Of a DNA stretch of 64,000 nt, positions 1 through 14,200 are shown piece after piece. The notes under the pieces are model-generated. The model saw only the letters and a program-made list of their open reading frames with translations. It was not told where the DNA came from and searched no databases. This DNA comes from Schizochytrium sp. TIO01. Lineage: Eukaryota; Sar; Bigyra; Thraustochytrida; Thraustochytriidae. Both the position numbers and the translations under genes were made by a program. Every line of letters starts with the position of its first letter. Within the stretch, counting starts at the first letter, position 1. The stretch is taken from the NCBI GenBank assembly GCA_004764695.1, contig SMSO01000025.1, positions 3,121,102-3,185,101 on the forward strand, in the 5' to 3' direction.

Positions 1-897
1 AGGACATTAGGGGGAACCATACTTTTGGTTTAAAGAGAGGGTATTTTATAGATAAAACCTCTTTTTGCTTCGTGTTTCATTCAGCTTTCACTTAGCTACG
101 GCTTAGAACTAGGTAGTACAGAGGGAGAGAGCCTCTTCTTTTCTGTCATTTTATCTCCTTTTTTTTTTTAAGTTTGGCTGCTTTCGTAAACAAAAAAAGT
201 CCTCAGTTTCTGCTACAAAGTTAGTTTTCGGACTGTGAGGGTCAGAATACTGGGCAGCTGGCGTTCTTCTTTGCGTTCATTCTTCGCTCTCTTTCTTTCA
301 AAGCCTGTTCTGGTGGTGGACTAGCTGGTTAGGTAGGCAGGCACCTACTTGGAAGTTCTTCGCTTGCCCGGGTTTTCGGAATGATGACGATCTTCTCTCG
401 TTTCAGAAAAAGGAAGTTAGTTCACCCACACAAGTTATCATCTGTTTCTCATTTCTCCGTTCTGTTTCTCAAAGAAGCTCATTGAAATAAATGCTGTTTC
501 TACAGACACAGATAGACAGACTCCTTTATAATTCTTCTCCATCTCTCTCTCCTCGCTGCACGCCTGCCAGCCAGACCGCACTCGGTTGCACTTTTGCTGG
601 AGTCGAACGCAGGCGCTTCGATCAATCATCCTGGAGAAGTGCACAAGTGTATTTAATAATATCCGCCGCGGCGGTTGAGAGATGGGCCTCCACCGATTAG
701 GGGAAATCTAACAGAGCAAATACATACTTTGCTTTTACAACAATACAATATTTCTTCACTAAGTAAAGTTGCTATTTTTAAAGATAATCATCATCATACA
801 TAAAAATCATTGAATACACTGTCTGCCTGTGCACTATTGGTAGGAGTAACAGGCACCTAGGAAAGAGAAGCAGTCAGAATGCTTTTTATGAAATGTC

Positions 898-925
898 TTT
901 CTTTTCTTTTCTTTTCTTTTCTTTT
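898..925. repeat. CTTTT microsatellite
   Basis: A run of about five CTTTT units forms a pure pyrimidine tract on the plus strand. Confidence 0.85.
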
Positions 926-2944
926 ATATTAACGTGGGCTTCCTCTCTTCAACGGGAAACATAGTAAAGATAGATCCCCCTCGGTTGTTGTCTGCTTAGT
1001 CGCTTGCTTCGAAGACCTGTGCGCGAACGTTCTCTGGCCTTTAGAGAGGGGTATCAGGTTGGTTTACTGGAAGCAGCCTTGCTTATTCGCGATGGATGAA
1101 GAGCAAACAATATGGTCGAACTCGAGCTCGTTTGTTTCCAAGTTTCTCCGGCTATTGCTCTTCAAGCGAGCGTTTTTAACTGCTGCTGCTTCGAAGAAAA
1201 CAAAGTTGCAAATGATCAAAGTAGTGCAGGGAGGAATGATTTGCCCTTTGTGACACACAACCAATGTTGAGCGTGGCCTACTACTTAAGGGCCGATGGCT
1301 TCTTACGAAATAGCCAGCAAGATGCGAGGCCTTTTCCCTGCTGCTCAGAACAGCCAGCTGTCTCTTTGGAAATGAATGAAGTTTGATCAAACAGCAGCAG
1401 TCGGTTGACCAGAAGAGGTGCCTCTCCATCAAAGTTGCGCAGGCAGAGACCAGTTAAATAAAGAACTTCATGTTATTCTTTTAGCGAGTACCTATTTATT
1501 AGCTAGGTAGTGGTATTTCTTTAAACTAGCTAGCTAGCTTGCTAGGTAAAGTTTGCTTGCAAGAGCAATCTACTCCACTGGTATACATACGTGTGCGCCT
1601 ATTACTTGAAATACTGCCCGTTCTTGGTCTGTCAAACCTGCATTTGGAGACTAAGAATGCTACAAAACCTGAATTGGAGCTACGTAGCGCGTGCTCTATG
1701 CGGAACCGAACCTTTCCGTGACTTGCCATTGTCGTAAGATGTGAGCATAGAGAAGAGATTGCCTCATTCCAGCGATCCGCGTTCTTATTCATCATTTAAT
1801 GCTCAGCTCCGAAAGTACCACTTATTTAAAATAATAATAATAAATCTTTTCTTTTCTTTTTTTAATTTGCTCTAAACGTGATAGTTTTTGCAAAGCTTTG
1901 CTTCTACTATTCCTGAAATCATCGCAGTATGCGATAGTCCTGAAGAGAACGAAGATATGGCAGCCATTTAGCACCACGATCGCGCTGCGTTGCTGCTCGT
2001 GATCGGCGCGCAACTAATTCACCTCGTCTTGCAGCAGGCTTTTTCTCTTTCGCTCCAAAGTCGTTTACGCGCTCATTGGTCCTTATCGTCTCTTCTTACC
2101 TTGGACTGGCTGTACGTACGTGAAGATCGCCAGCAGGCAGCTCATTGGACCAAAAAGAAAAAAGAAAAGAAAGAAAAGAAAGAAAGGAACAGAACGCAGA
2201 CAGAGAGGCGGCTCTGGCCTTGCTTGCTTGCTTGCTTGCATTCTTTAGGTCGCACTACTCATGCGCTCACGCCTTTGATTTGCTCATAGACAAAGACATA
2301 ACAATCGAGACGAGCTGCTAGCTGCTGCCTAGGTGCTAACTATATACAGGATTTTGTTAATTCGAAAACCTAAAGTCCTCCAGAGGGAAGGAAGCAAAGG
2401 ATGGAAAGCAGCAACGCGGCGAGAAATAATACTCCGCGAAGAAGCAGTCAACCGGCATACATACATACATACATAAATATATACAAACATACATTCATAA
2501 GCATACCTGCATACGCTCATGCTGCATACCTGGAGGCCTCAGTACCTCGAGAGTTGGAAGTGGCCTCGACAGCCCTCGTGCCAGGCGTGCCAGGCACTAC
2601 ATTCCTCCATCTGCTGCTGCAGGAAGTGACGTCGCGGGACCATCTCCGCCCAGCTAGCTAGCTAGGCAGAAGAACCCAATGAATGATCAATCAATCAATG
2701 ACCCTTGCTTCTTCTTATTATTATTAATATTATTATTATTATCATTATTATGACACATCCATCCATCATCTTCTGCAGGCCATTTCTGGAAAAGGACTGG
2801 GGCTCTTTCTGCTCCTCCTCTGCTCAGAAAGCAAACGGGAAGAGACCAACAACGAGGCAGCAGAAAGAAAGAAGTGATGCCAAGTGCCTTTGCACGCTTT
2901 GCGGCACGAAATCATTTGTACCAGGTGCCGAAGTCAATCGACAG

Positions 2945-3011
<67 letters not shown>
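2945..3011. repeat. (ATCA)n microsatellite
   Basis: About 16 to 17 uninterrupted ATCA units. This is the longest tetranucleotide array in the window. It is the reverse complement of the TGAT array starting at 3339. Confidence 0.95.
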
Positions 3012-3337
3012 CACTAACTTACGCATCATCCATGCAGCCATGGCGGAGGGAGGGAGGGAGCCTGAGGTGCTGCGCGCCGGCTGGCCAAGCTGGGGAAGCA
3101 GATGGTCACTGCCAGGCTCGCTGGCGGAAGCAGAGACCGCGTTTGGAGATCTTGGAGGACGATTGTAATTAACAATCACCAGGGAATCAGATGCGTATTC
3201 ACTCTCGTTCCCTGGTGGTCCCGAGGAGAGAAGTGCTCTGGCATCGAGGATCATCCCGATCGCGGAGGAAGCGCTAGCTAGCTGTAGCTGCTGCTGCTAC
3301 CTATTGCATCTACCGGATTAGACAAATGTCCGGAAAC

Positions 3338-3338
<1 letters not shown>

Positions 3339-3390
<52 letters not shown>
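3339..3390. repeat. (TGAT)13 microsatellite
   Basis: Thirteen TGAT units in perfect register, complementary to the ATCA array at 2945-3011. Together they form an inverted pair with about 330 bp between them. Confidence 0.95.
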
Positions 3391-3447
3391 CGCGATGATG
3401 AAGACTGGTCGATGCCTGAGGTTGCTTCTCAAACTACGATACCTCCA

Positions 3448-3502
3448 CCTATCTATCTACCTATCTATCTATCTATTGTTTGTTTGTTTGTTTGTTTGTT
3501 TG
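3448..3502. repeat. Compound (TATC)n-(TTTG)n microsatellite
   Basis: An imperfect TATC array with two CC interruptions runs directly into about six TTTG units. Confidence 0.9.
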
Positions 3503-6374
3503 TGTACCTCCCAAACATTACAAAACTGACTCGAAGCGGAGAGAGTACACTAGGGCTAGTTTCCTGAGGGCAATGCCAAGTGCCGATGACACTTTTTACT
3601 TTATCCATATGTTTGGGTTTCTCTCTGTTTGTTTCCTGTATCTAGCTCGCTATCCACTCATATATGATAGACGCGCGAATTGTTGGAATGTTTTTGTTTT
3701 TTTGCCTTTAAAACATTTTTATTTTTTTAAAAGAGGAATCACTCAGCTCCCTTGACAGGGATTGCAATATGTCATCTATAGCAGCTCAACGAAGACGCAC
3801 ACGCATGCACTTAAAAATACATACATATGTAACATACGTAGCTAGCTAGCTAGCTGCAGCTCTAGCCAGATAGCTGCTAGCCAGATAGCTTGCTGGGGCC
3901 AACAACGCCTTGTGCTTCCTTATTTGCAGACAATATGCTATTTGGAATCCAAGTCTCTAAATTTCTGCTAGTCACATGCATGAAATTGATGACATGGATG
4001 GTAGAGACTGTGCCTCTCTGTTCCATAAAATGGTAGACCTAGGCTTCCTCAATACAGTCTAATTCTGAGGCGATTTTGGCAAGAGACGAAACAAGGTAGA
4101 TTGAATCGCCAAGGGGTGCCCCAGAAGAACAAGAAGTAAATTCAAACTCACCCGTGTAAAGAATCTCACTTTACTCAATAGTCCGCGATGGTGCAAATGT
4201 TATAGCAATGCGAGTGCTGTGCTTTTCTCCCTAAATTATCAAGAGAGCATGGCAAAAGAGACAGCTTTCTTAAAACGAGATGCTGTCTTTTCTCATCTCG
4301 GCAGTAGAAACTTGTTTATTTTTTTATTATTTTCATTTTCATTTTCATTTTCATTCATTCTGGCCAATTGTGGCTATTCAGGTTCGCACTGAGGAAGTCT
4401 CATGAAATGTTTTCGATAATCTCACTCGACAGCTAAATCAACAGACGCTCGAAGCAAGCAACTCCTATTGTAGTAGAAACCACAACAAACGCTGGTACAT
4501 TCAAGCCCTAAGACCAAATCTACTCTGGCTGTATCTTTCATAGGGTTTGTAGCCTGTACGTATGTCCTGGGTTTGCCGAGAATAGCCTGTTCTCTAGCTA
4601 GAGAACAGATCTGCGACTTTCGCAATCGATCACTGCAAACGTCAGCAGCAAAATGAAATGAAACAGACGGACATCTTAAAAGGAGGGCTGTCGCACCTAT
4701 GTCTTAATCAACACCTTTCCCTTTGAGGTCTCCTTATTCACCGAAAAGATGTTGAACAAGAGAGATCGAATTGCATCGTTTCGTGTGCTGGCCTGTACTG
4801 TCTTTTTGAGACCGCCTGTGCTTTCAGCGAAGAGAAGGGAACGCTCGCACGACTTAGCTACGGATACTATCTAGACCAATCTCTTCATTCAAACTTTGCA
4901 GACTTGGTGAAATGCACGCACGATTTATTAATAGGTCTAGTGTTGTTTAATATTTTTTTTTTAGGATTGATCACTCGTCCGTCCATCTGCTGCTGCACAT
5001 GGTCTTGGACGATGCTGCTCCAATTTGTTTTTCATTGTTTTGCGTTTTGAACAGCCAGCAAGCAAGCAAGCAAACAAAAAAGAAAAAAACACTACGGGCG
5101 TTCTCTCAAAGGACATGATCAATAAATCGTTCTTGTCTTCTTCTTCTTCTACTTGTTCGAGTTCTCTCGCGCCATCTCTGTGGAACTCGCTCAGACTCTC
5201 AGACTCAGTTTTTGTTTTTTACCTGCACACTCACTTCCCTGTCTCGAGTCAGCAGCGTCGATGTTGGTCACGACAATCGAGTGCCGGTTCGCTTTGCGCT
5301 CGCCCATATACGCCAACTTGAAGCACGAAAGCGAAATGGGCCACGATTGAAGTTGCAGCTCAGCAAGAAGACGTAGCACAAGCCCAAAAAAGAAAACAAG
5401 CCGCGAGGAAACATGCAGGACCAATATGCACAGAATGGTGGAACTATTCTGCTGCTAGGCTGTGTCTCCATTTTCCCCATTTCCTCATTACTAGTTCTTG
5501 TTCTTTCCCTTTTTCTTTTTCTTTTTTCTTTCCTCGTTCACTTTCTCGTTGTTTTCGTTTTCGTTTCTTTCCGTTTCCGTTTCCGTTTTCTTTAATCCTC
5601 CAGAGATCTATATTTTATTTTGCAGCCCACGACTGATTGGTCCTTTGAGAGATCAACACACGTTCTCCGCAAACTAGTATCGGTGCAGCAAAGCGTGAAA
5701 ACAGAGGATGTGCAAGCGGCCAACTTTTATTATGAGACAGGAGCCAACAAAGCGTTCGAGCTCATTGTTTACTCTCATGAGTCAATCTATTGTAGGAGAT
5801 TTTTTGTTGTCCTGCGACCCAGCTTTTTAAATGCATCCCATTTCCTCCAGGGCGTTAGGGGACCCTAGAGACCAGATAGGAGCTCTATCTACTGGGAGGA
5901 GGCAGCTTTTTGTTTTCTGTGTGAGAAGAAAGAAACGAGGCATCGATCGTAGCACTTCCATTCTGCTGAGAAATCGCGAAGTCTTTTGGGGCGCACGCAT
6001 ACTTATCAAATGGCCACCGATGAGGACGTGGTATACATGGGTACGTTTATTTTGATGTGGACGTTTCCCTGGTGGTAGAGAGTTTGTCTCCCGCTAGAAC
6101 CAAACAAACAACGACTATGAATAGAAGAGCAGTTCTTTCCATTTTCAAAATGACTTAGCGCTACCAAGTAGTAGATAGTATTAGCAATAGGGAGTTAGTA
6201 ATTCTAACTCGTGTTTTGGTTTTGGCTTTCATTACCTTCCTGTCCCTGTGCTCAATTTCCACGTCGCCGACGCATTAATTCCATATCGATGCCTCTTCTT
6301 TCTTCCCCAAGCCACCACTCCTTCCAACGTCGCCGCCTCTTTCAAGTTTGGGTTGTCTGCCTGCCAGACGAATG

Positions 6375-6375
<1 letters not shown>

Positions 6376-6414
<39 letters not shown>

Positions 6415-6444
6415 TTCGTAGTAGTAGTAGTAGTAGTAGTAGTA
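6376..6444. repeat. Compound (TCAA)n-(GTA)9 microsatellite
   Basis: About nine TCAA units are followed, after a 3-bp gap, by nine GTA units. Confidence 0.9.
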
Positions 6445-7282
6445 GGTACTAGCTACAGGTTTTGGTTAATTTTGTTTTTCAGACTTTATTTTAATTATTT
6501 AGAAGAACAATGATTGAACTACTCTTTCTTTTTTCTTCTTTTTGATTGATTTTAATTTCTTCATTGTTCTACTTTATTCTGTTTATCTATTTATTCAAAT
6601 TACTTTGATTTTTATTTATTTTGTTTTGCTTAATCATTCTTAAACATTGAAAGACTAATCGCATGTATGGTATATACATGGAGCCTGAGAAAACGATAGT
6701 TCTTAATTAACTAGTGCCTTCTCTGTTAAGACAGCACGATCATTCAGTCTGACCTTGGCCTTTTGCAATGCATCCGATAGGGCTTCTTCGATATTGGACC
6801 TCTAGCTAGAGATAGTTTAGGAAAGTAGAGAATTCATCCAAAGATTCGCAGGGGACGTTTGCTGAAAAGACTAAATCTGTGGTTGGATCGATTCGGACGC
6901 CAGCTCGTTCGGAGTTCGAAATTCGGGAGCCGGGCGGAGCAACAATCGATCCGGGGTCGGGAACGCGGCAGCCCACGCTGACAGCAGGCTTCAGCGACCA
7001 GACCATTGAAGCCCTGCATCACCATCTTCAAGTCGAGCCATTTCGTTCGTCCAACCAGTACCTTCGTCAGTCTCTTTCTTAGCTCTGCCCAATCTAACCC
7101 AGTCTCGCCCAATTGAGTCCATCTCAAATTCAATTCGTCTTAAATTCGACTCAATTAATTTCAATTCATCTCAAATTCGTCTCAGCGTATCATAAATCAT
7201 AAGTTCTGTGGGCTTGAGAAAATCGACTATTAAGACGCCTCCTCAAATGGGAGATATGAACTCTCTGCAGAGAAACAGGTGA

Positions 7283-7312
7283 GCGATCGATTGATCGATT
7301 GATCGATCGATT
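7283..7312. repeat. GATC/GATT mixed tetranucleotide repeat
   Basis: GATC and GATT units alternate imperfectly. The GATC units are self-complementary. Confidence 0.8.
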
Positions 7313-7483
7313 GGAGGCTCAAAGCATCTCAACATGCTACGATAAGAGTACCGCTTGAGCATGCAGGCTGGGGAAGGAGTCACGGGAGATGGCAAAGCAA
7401 ACGCAGTAACTAAGCGAGCGTCCCGTCCCGTGCTCCTCCTTCCCGGTCCTGGCTGCATGTAACTTGGACGCAGGATATAACGG

Positions 7484-7523
7484 GAGTGAGTGAATTAGTG
7501 AGTGAGTGAGTGAGTGAGTGAGT
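7484..7523. repeat. (GTGA)n microsatellite
   Basis: About nine GTGA units with one early interruption. Confidence 0.85.
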
Positions 7524-7822
7524 GGACACGACCAGAGCTCCTTCCTGTCGTCCCATCCCAGCCAGCTGCGCCAAAGCCAAGCGACGGGCCGATGGATAGG
7601 TAGATGGATATGTGGAGTCGGATCCTCTGATGAAGGATACAACAGCAGCGAGGAAGGCCAAGGCGTTCTCAAAGCTGAAGCCTTCTTTTTTAAAATTATA
7701 TCTTCTATCTTCGAGAACGATGCTTCTTTCAAAGGAAAAAAGAATTTATTTGAAATAAGCAGAATGAACGCATCATGTCCAGAGCCAAATCCATGAAACC
7801 TCCGGTCGCAGTCTCGGCCGAT

Positions 7823-7870
7823 GCTTGCGTACTTGCGTGCTTGCGTGCTTGCGTGCTTGCGTGCTTGCTT
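7823..7870. repeat. GCTTGCGT octamer tandem repeat
   Basis: About five copies of an 8-bp unit GCTTGCGT. It looks like a GCTT/GCGT tetranucleotide array that diverged and then re-amplified as an octamer. Confidence 0.8.
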
Positions 7871-8204
7871 GGCGGTTGAAGTGATGGACTAGCTGCCTGG
7901 CCAGGGCAGAGAAGTCGTTGTCTGCCTGCCTGTTGACAATAATTCCAGGAAGCAGCCGGTTCATCGTTAGCAAAGGAAGAGCGAGCTGCGCCATCGATAC
8001 CGCCAGATTGTCCCGTGTACTCGGAGCTCCGCAATAACTCACAGCAATATAACTCATTCACTTGGACCAGCTGCGTGGACCGGCCAGCCGAGACGGGAGG
8101 ATGCGAGGGCACAACTTGAAGGCTTTCACATTTGAACACGGTGGAGTGATCAATTTTGAAATCCTTCGTCTCGATTCACTCTTCGTTAGTTTACCCTTTC
8201 GCTG

Positions 8205-8228
8205 TCATTCATTCATTCATTCATTCAT
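8205..8228. repeat. (TCAT)n microsatellite
   Basis: Six TCAT units, followed shortly by two more after a small interruption. Confidence 0.85.
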
Positions 8229-11200
8229 GTTCATTCATTCCTTCGTCATTCAAGTGCCCAGTGCCAACGAAACGTTCGTGTGATCGACAGATGACTGACT
8301 CGTGTAGAAGCAGAGCAATTAGGTAGGCGGGCGGTATCATACGGCAGACAGAACCGCTCCTTTCTATGATCTGGCGTGAGAGGAATGGCCATCAATTTCT
8401 TCCTTCCTAACTCGTCGCACTTGGCGTCGAAGGTAGCTAGCTAGGTAGCTACAGAGGAACAAGCTTCGCCAACGACCATCTATCATAATGATCCTCAGGA
8501 GGAAGAAAGCCTCGAGGTCAGCGCAACTGAGGTCCATCCATCGAGATGGCTTTGGACACCTTGCCGGGAACGGCTCGACCCTAGCCAGCCAGCCAGCCAG
8601 CTTAAAGAAAGGTCAGTGGACAAACAATGAACTAGAAGCTAGCGAAGTCGAAAGCTAAGATGAAAATGAGAGCTTAGCCGTGCTGAGAGTTTGGCCATGG
8701 AAGTTTGTGGCCAAGCTCTTGATAGGAAGGCTTTTAGTTGGTTGGTGCTGAGATATTTAGAATGAATTGTAGCACGATAGCGGAGCTCGCAGTAGTTTGC
8801 TCAACAGCCTCATTTGCTGTGGCCTGAGATTTCATTTCAAGCGATGATTGGCACGCACCCTAGCTACCTCTAGAGCTAGGTACGTACAAATAGTGCGAGG
8901 GATTAGTTTTCGTGAAGTGAGAGCAACGGGGGTTCCTCCATTTTGGGGTTGCTACCGATGAATTCTAGTATTTAACAGACTAATCTCTGAGCCAGGCTGC
9001 TTCTGATCCTGGTTTGAAAAATAAGAGTAAGCCTGTAGTGTAGGATACAAGCGTGAGTGACCAGCTGTAGTCGTAATGGCCGATTATTTCAAGCAAGTAA
9101 AGATCTTAGTTGCAATCTTTTTTTTGTTTAGTCTCACTTTCTTTCTTCTTTTTCTTTTTCCCTTTTCTCTCCTTTTCCTTTTTAATTACTATGATAGATA
9201 GACAACAACAACTACTACTACCATAGCAATAGACTATTACTTTTCTTTCTCTTCGGTTTTTTGAAGATTTGAAGAACAGACTTTCTGGTTGTTTAGGCTC
9301 ACCTGCTATGTCACTCATCTTGTCTCTTTTTGCCAGACCAGACGCACATTCATAAATTGAATCGTTAAATTAGATTTAGTAAAATCGTCAAATGTTTGTG
9401 CAAGTGATATCATATAGTGATTCTACATGCAAGTGCTTTGAATTTTGATTGATGGTTAATTTGTCTCTACGAGCTTTCACAAACGATTACGCTTGATTCC
9501 CCAGGTCTTTTTAATCCAAGCGAAACTAGAACACTGATTGAGTCAAATAAAATCTGCAATAGTTTCAAGCATATGTTGTAACATTTGATGTATCAAATAT
9601 ATCTCACTTTGGATTTTAAAAAGACTTAGGAAAAACTGCGCAGGGCATGTGTGATGGATCGTTAATTGCCTTCTTTTTAACATTATTCATACTTGCGAAA
9701 TAAATACTAAATGTTGAACATGTTGTGCAATTGGAGGGAATAACCTAAGGTTGCGTAAAAATATAAGAAACCCTACCATGAAAAGACTAGAACAACGATT
9801 CATTTTAGCGATCCATTGTCTCTTCACACAGCCCATCTCGCTTGCACAGTCGCGAGCTTTTGTAATAATATCAGGCTGCATGGCTTCTAGCAGCACACCA
9901 ATCATGACAGCACGTGAAGAGTTGCGCGTACTATTTATTGAAATAAATAGTGCTTGCTACTAAAAACAGTAGTAGTAGCGGGTTACCCAGCTCGAACTGA
10001 GCTAGCGCGTGCTCCCAGTGTGCACGAAAGCACCAATACCTCGAAAAGGGTCGTCTTCCTCAGAGAGTCGATCAAAGGTTTTTGCACGCGCGAAGTGCAG
10101 AAGATAACTCGAACCACTGAACTAGGCACGCCCCACCCCGTTGTGCTATCTCTTGGCTCCAGGCGGCATTGAAACATCAGGATACATATCTGCCAAGCAT
10201 TAGTGCTTCTTCTCAGCTCTTTCAAAGATGGCAGAAAAAAGTACCTGCCTACCTGCACTGCCTATGCAGGCTTAGGAGTGCAAGTGCCAACACACACTGT
10301 ATGGTCTTTGTTTTCTTTTCTGCCTACAGCTTTCATCTAGGGGTACTAGTGTATTGCGTATTTACAATCAGAATAAAAGAGGCATGAAATCACAAAAACC
10401 GAAAACAACTAGCAACAAAACAGTCCTGAAGCCACACCCGGGATTGCACAAGCATCGGTGTTTCTTTTGGGAGCACGCGCGCTCTAAGAGGTTTGGTGTG
10501 CATGTGCAAGTCCCGCCGAGCCTTGCGATAAGACAGATGGTTGACAGCGACAAGCATAGAATAGTCGCAGCTACGGATCAACCATGAATGAATCAATGAA
10601 TCAATGAGTCAATCAATCAATCAATGCCGCAACAAACAAACAAAAGGCCAAATTTAGTGCCAAAGCAAATATCTGCGCGAGGACCTAGACACTTGCAATG
10701 TAGTGAGACAACTTCATGGTTGATTTGATTGAGAATCGAAATGTAAGTCATATAGCATTCGAGGCGCGAGTGGACACCCGAAGAAGGACAGATCTGGCCT
10801 CCTCCTCGGCGTCTTCCTCTTCCCTTGTCCTAGTCCATTCGTTTATCCCGAAAACATCGCATGGTTTCTGACGAAGTAGTTCCTGGTACACAAACAGGCT
10901 TATGAATTGTATAAAATTGAAACACATCAACAAGCAGAAAGAAAGCAAGAAATCAAGCAGGAAGGAGGACTCTGTAAAGAACAAGCAGCACCGCGCAGGA
11001 ACCACCGCGTTGTCGAAGATCACTTCCCTCACCTCGGTGGAAGTCGAGAAGGGACTCCGAGTCCAACTTTCGGCTTTGGAACGAATGAATTACAATCGTC
11101 ATGGCCATCACAACCATGACGAGCATAATGCATCGGGCATATCCTCCGCTCCCTCTGCTCACTAGCACCCTCTGTTATTCAGGCATAGCGGCTTCGATGA

Positions 11201-14200
11201 TGTACACTTAGTATATGATGCTTTCTTTTCCTACGTAGGTACGCAGGCACAGAAAAGAACGAAAGAGAAAGAACGGAGCAGGCAACCAACTTAGTTTCGA
11301 ACTAACTAACAGTATAGCTAGGCATCATGATATGCAAAGAACGCATCGTATTAAACATTGAAGTTGAGGCGAAAGGGCCCAGAACAGGAACAAAGTCGCA
11401 AAAGAGAGACGTTCCTGAGCCTAGGTAGTCAGCTTATGCGCTTGTCTGCGTCTGATGCTTAGAGCAATCAACATTAGACAGATCTGCTGCATCCGTACAC
11501 AGATGCCTGCCTGCCTGCCTGAGAACAAACTCTTCGCTCAAGTGTTCCTTTTCCCAAGTGGAAGACAGTAAACTTCCTGGTCCGCTTGAACTCGCTATAT
11601 TTAGTGGTGGCTACTCGGACGAGCGAAACGAATCAAGGTGAACTTCCTGCCCACAAAAAAGGTAAGAAACTCATAAATTGCGTCGATTTAGTAATTTCGA
11701 CTTTTGGAGGTTATGGCCGCAAAAAGGTGCCTTTGTTCTGTTCTCTTTTTAATTTGAGAGAAGAGAGACAAACTAACAGTAAGGAATTTATTAAACAAAC
11801 TAACTAAATAAATAAAAAACATTTTTATAAAATAAAAAGTTTATTTGATTTATTATTTTCTAGTTTGGAACACCAGAGACATTAAACTGTTCTTTTCTGC
11901 TCTATTTTTCATGATCAACATTTTTAATTTTTAAAAGAACTCTTAATTGATCGGACAAAATTTAAATTACAGTTGAAAAAAATTATGTGTTAAAAACAAA
12001 TAATAATAATAAACTGTTCTCTATTTACTTTAAATTTTTACTTTGAACCCTTTAATTTTTTGTTCATTTCTATTTTTAATTGTTTTCATTAACTTAAAAA
12101 AAAAAAAAAGAACTTTTAAAAGACGCAGTTCACACCACACCTACACCCCTTCTTTCGCTTCAAAAAAAAATGATGTTCCTTATTTTAAAATTAAAATGAA
12201 GGACCATGATATTTTAAAGTTGAAAACATTTTGTCGGACCTCCTCAAATGTGAAACACATTTCCCGATTGAAAGTATATTAGCTGTGTTGAAACTTGCAT
12301 AGTGCCCCTTGAGGTCGGAAAACTTGAAAATCACCTGCTAAGACACACTTGTGGCGGTAAGGACTGTATTAATAGTATTCACTATCTGTTGCAATTTGGA
12401 GGTACTATGCTGGAACGACTGAATTGAGTAATTGGATTGTAAAAGATCACTCCTGTTAACGATGTAGCGTGGAGGCGACGAAAACCTACCTTTTTCGTGC
12501 CTATCACTGCAAATGGAACCTACCCGCTCTACCGTTTAGTAGAAGCATTCATCACCTTGAAGAAAAGGAAACAACCCCTAGTCATTTCATTCATTTCTAC
12601 GCTGATGGCTTGATTTCGTGATCCTTTAAAAAAACAGATATTTTACTTTTCGACACAAATGAATATCAACAAAAACACCACAAAGGCCTTCGAAGATCAT
12701 CGATCAGACAGATCGCTTCGTAGGAAGTAGGTGAGAAAGTAGGCAGAAGCAGCGCTTTTGGCAGGAACCGAAAGCACGAGGATGATCTCAGTCAACTTTC
12801 TTTTTTCAATTACTCTCTCTCTCAGGCAGGCAGGCAGGAGCGAGCAAGCGAACAGAAAAGCAAACCAGAGCGGCAAAAGCTGGCCGTCCCGCTGAGCATA
12901 GGCGAGGATTTTCGGGGGCACTGTCGTGTTCCCTCCCTCCAAGCGAGGTTTGCAGCGCCTGTCTGTGTACCTAGCTAGAGATGCAGGTGGAAGAGCGAGC
13001 AGGCAGCGGATCTTGTTCTCCAACCGGCTTGATTGAAGATGAACTTGAAGGGCACACCAGGCAGGAACAGTATATCTGGTCCAGCGCCGCGTGAACTTTG
13101 TGAGCTCTGCTTTGGCTAGAATAGAACGAGATCTTGGCTGGGGTTCCGCCGGGTTGTGCAGAGCGAGGGCAGAGGAAGAAGAAGAATGCGCTCGAGAGTT
13201 TTATGCGTCGAGAGCGAGCGAAGGCGCTATCTATCCATCTACCTATCTATCTATCTATTGCCCGCCCGGTCGCGTTGCTTGCGGGATATCTCGCAAACAT
13301 GCACCCTTCCCTCCATCCACCCGAAAGATAGCGGAAGCCTGAGATGGCAGCAGATAAATGTTTGTGGACACTCACTTCGCACCCATCGGCTGAGACCCTC
13401 CCTCTCTCTCTTTGGAGCTACGCAGCTCGTGGGATGGATCCTCGACCATGAATGAATGCTATGGTGGTCATTTCGTCGATCGGCCCTTATCAATAAGCAG
13501 GGATCTCCGGTTCTCGAGTTCTCAGCTGCGAATAAGATACAGAGGCGGTAAGAGGTCCTAGACGCCTCACTCTCTTTCCTGGCACTAGCTGGGCACCTAA
13601 GCTGCCTAGTGCTTTCTGGTTTAGAAAACAAAAGCAAATGATCAGAGTACTTGGGATTATGTTATTTATTTCTATATCATCTTTATTGTTTACGAAAAGC
13701 CTTTTCACTTCTTTTTTTTAGTTTGGATGATAGAAGAGAGTAGCACTAAGAAGAGTGCGCACTGTGTCACATCGCAACCTTGGTGGAAAAGAGTGAGGCC
13801 TGAGGGAAGGAAGAAAGTCTCGCTCCCTCCAGGCTGCCCGGAGCGGAAGACAGATAGACAGACAGACAGTCAGAAGGGCAGACAGATAGACCACCCAGCA
13901 TTGCACCAAAGCACAGCCCTCCAAAGGAAACCTGAGCAGCTGTGCAATCAAGCAAATTATGCAAATTAAGCAAAGCAAGCAAAGCAAGCAAGAACGCGCC
14001 GGCCGCAAGATTTTCTGATTCGTTGAGTGATCATTGCGGTACGTACGTAGTAGCATAGTAGTACTATCTGTAGTGCTAGTTGTAGCTTTCTCTCTACTAG
14101 CTAGCTAGCTACGAGGAAGCTGCAAGTCACACAAGGGTGTGCTTTGTGAAGTGGCAGGAATGCAACACTGTGGTGTCGAAACTGTGGGAACCAGAGGGAA

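Noticed and set aside
1-30. A single TTAGGG near the left edge as a telomere trace
   Set aside because: Only one copy occurs; telomeric arrays need many tandem copies.
2705-3172. 155-codon frame with an Ile-Asn-Gln-Ser repeat
   Set aside because: The repeat is simply the ATCA microsatellite read in frame; the rest has no protein-like features.
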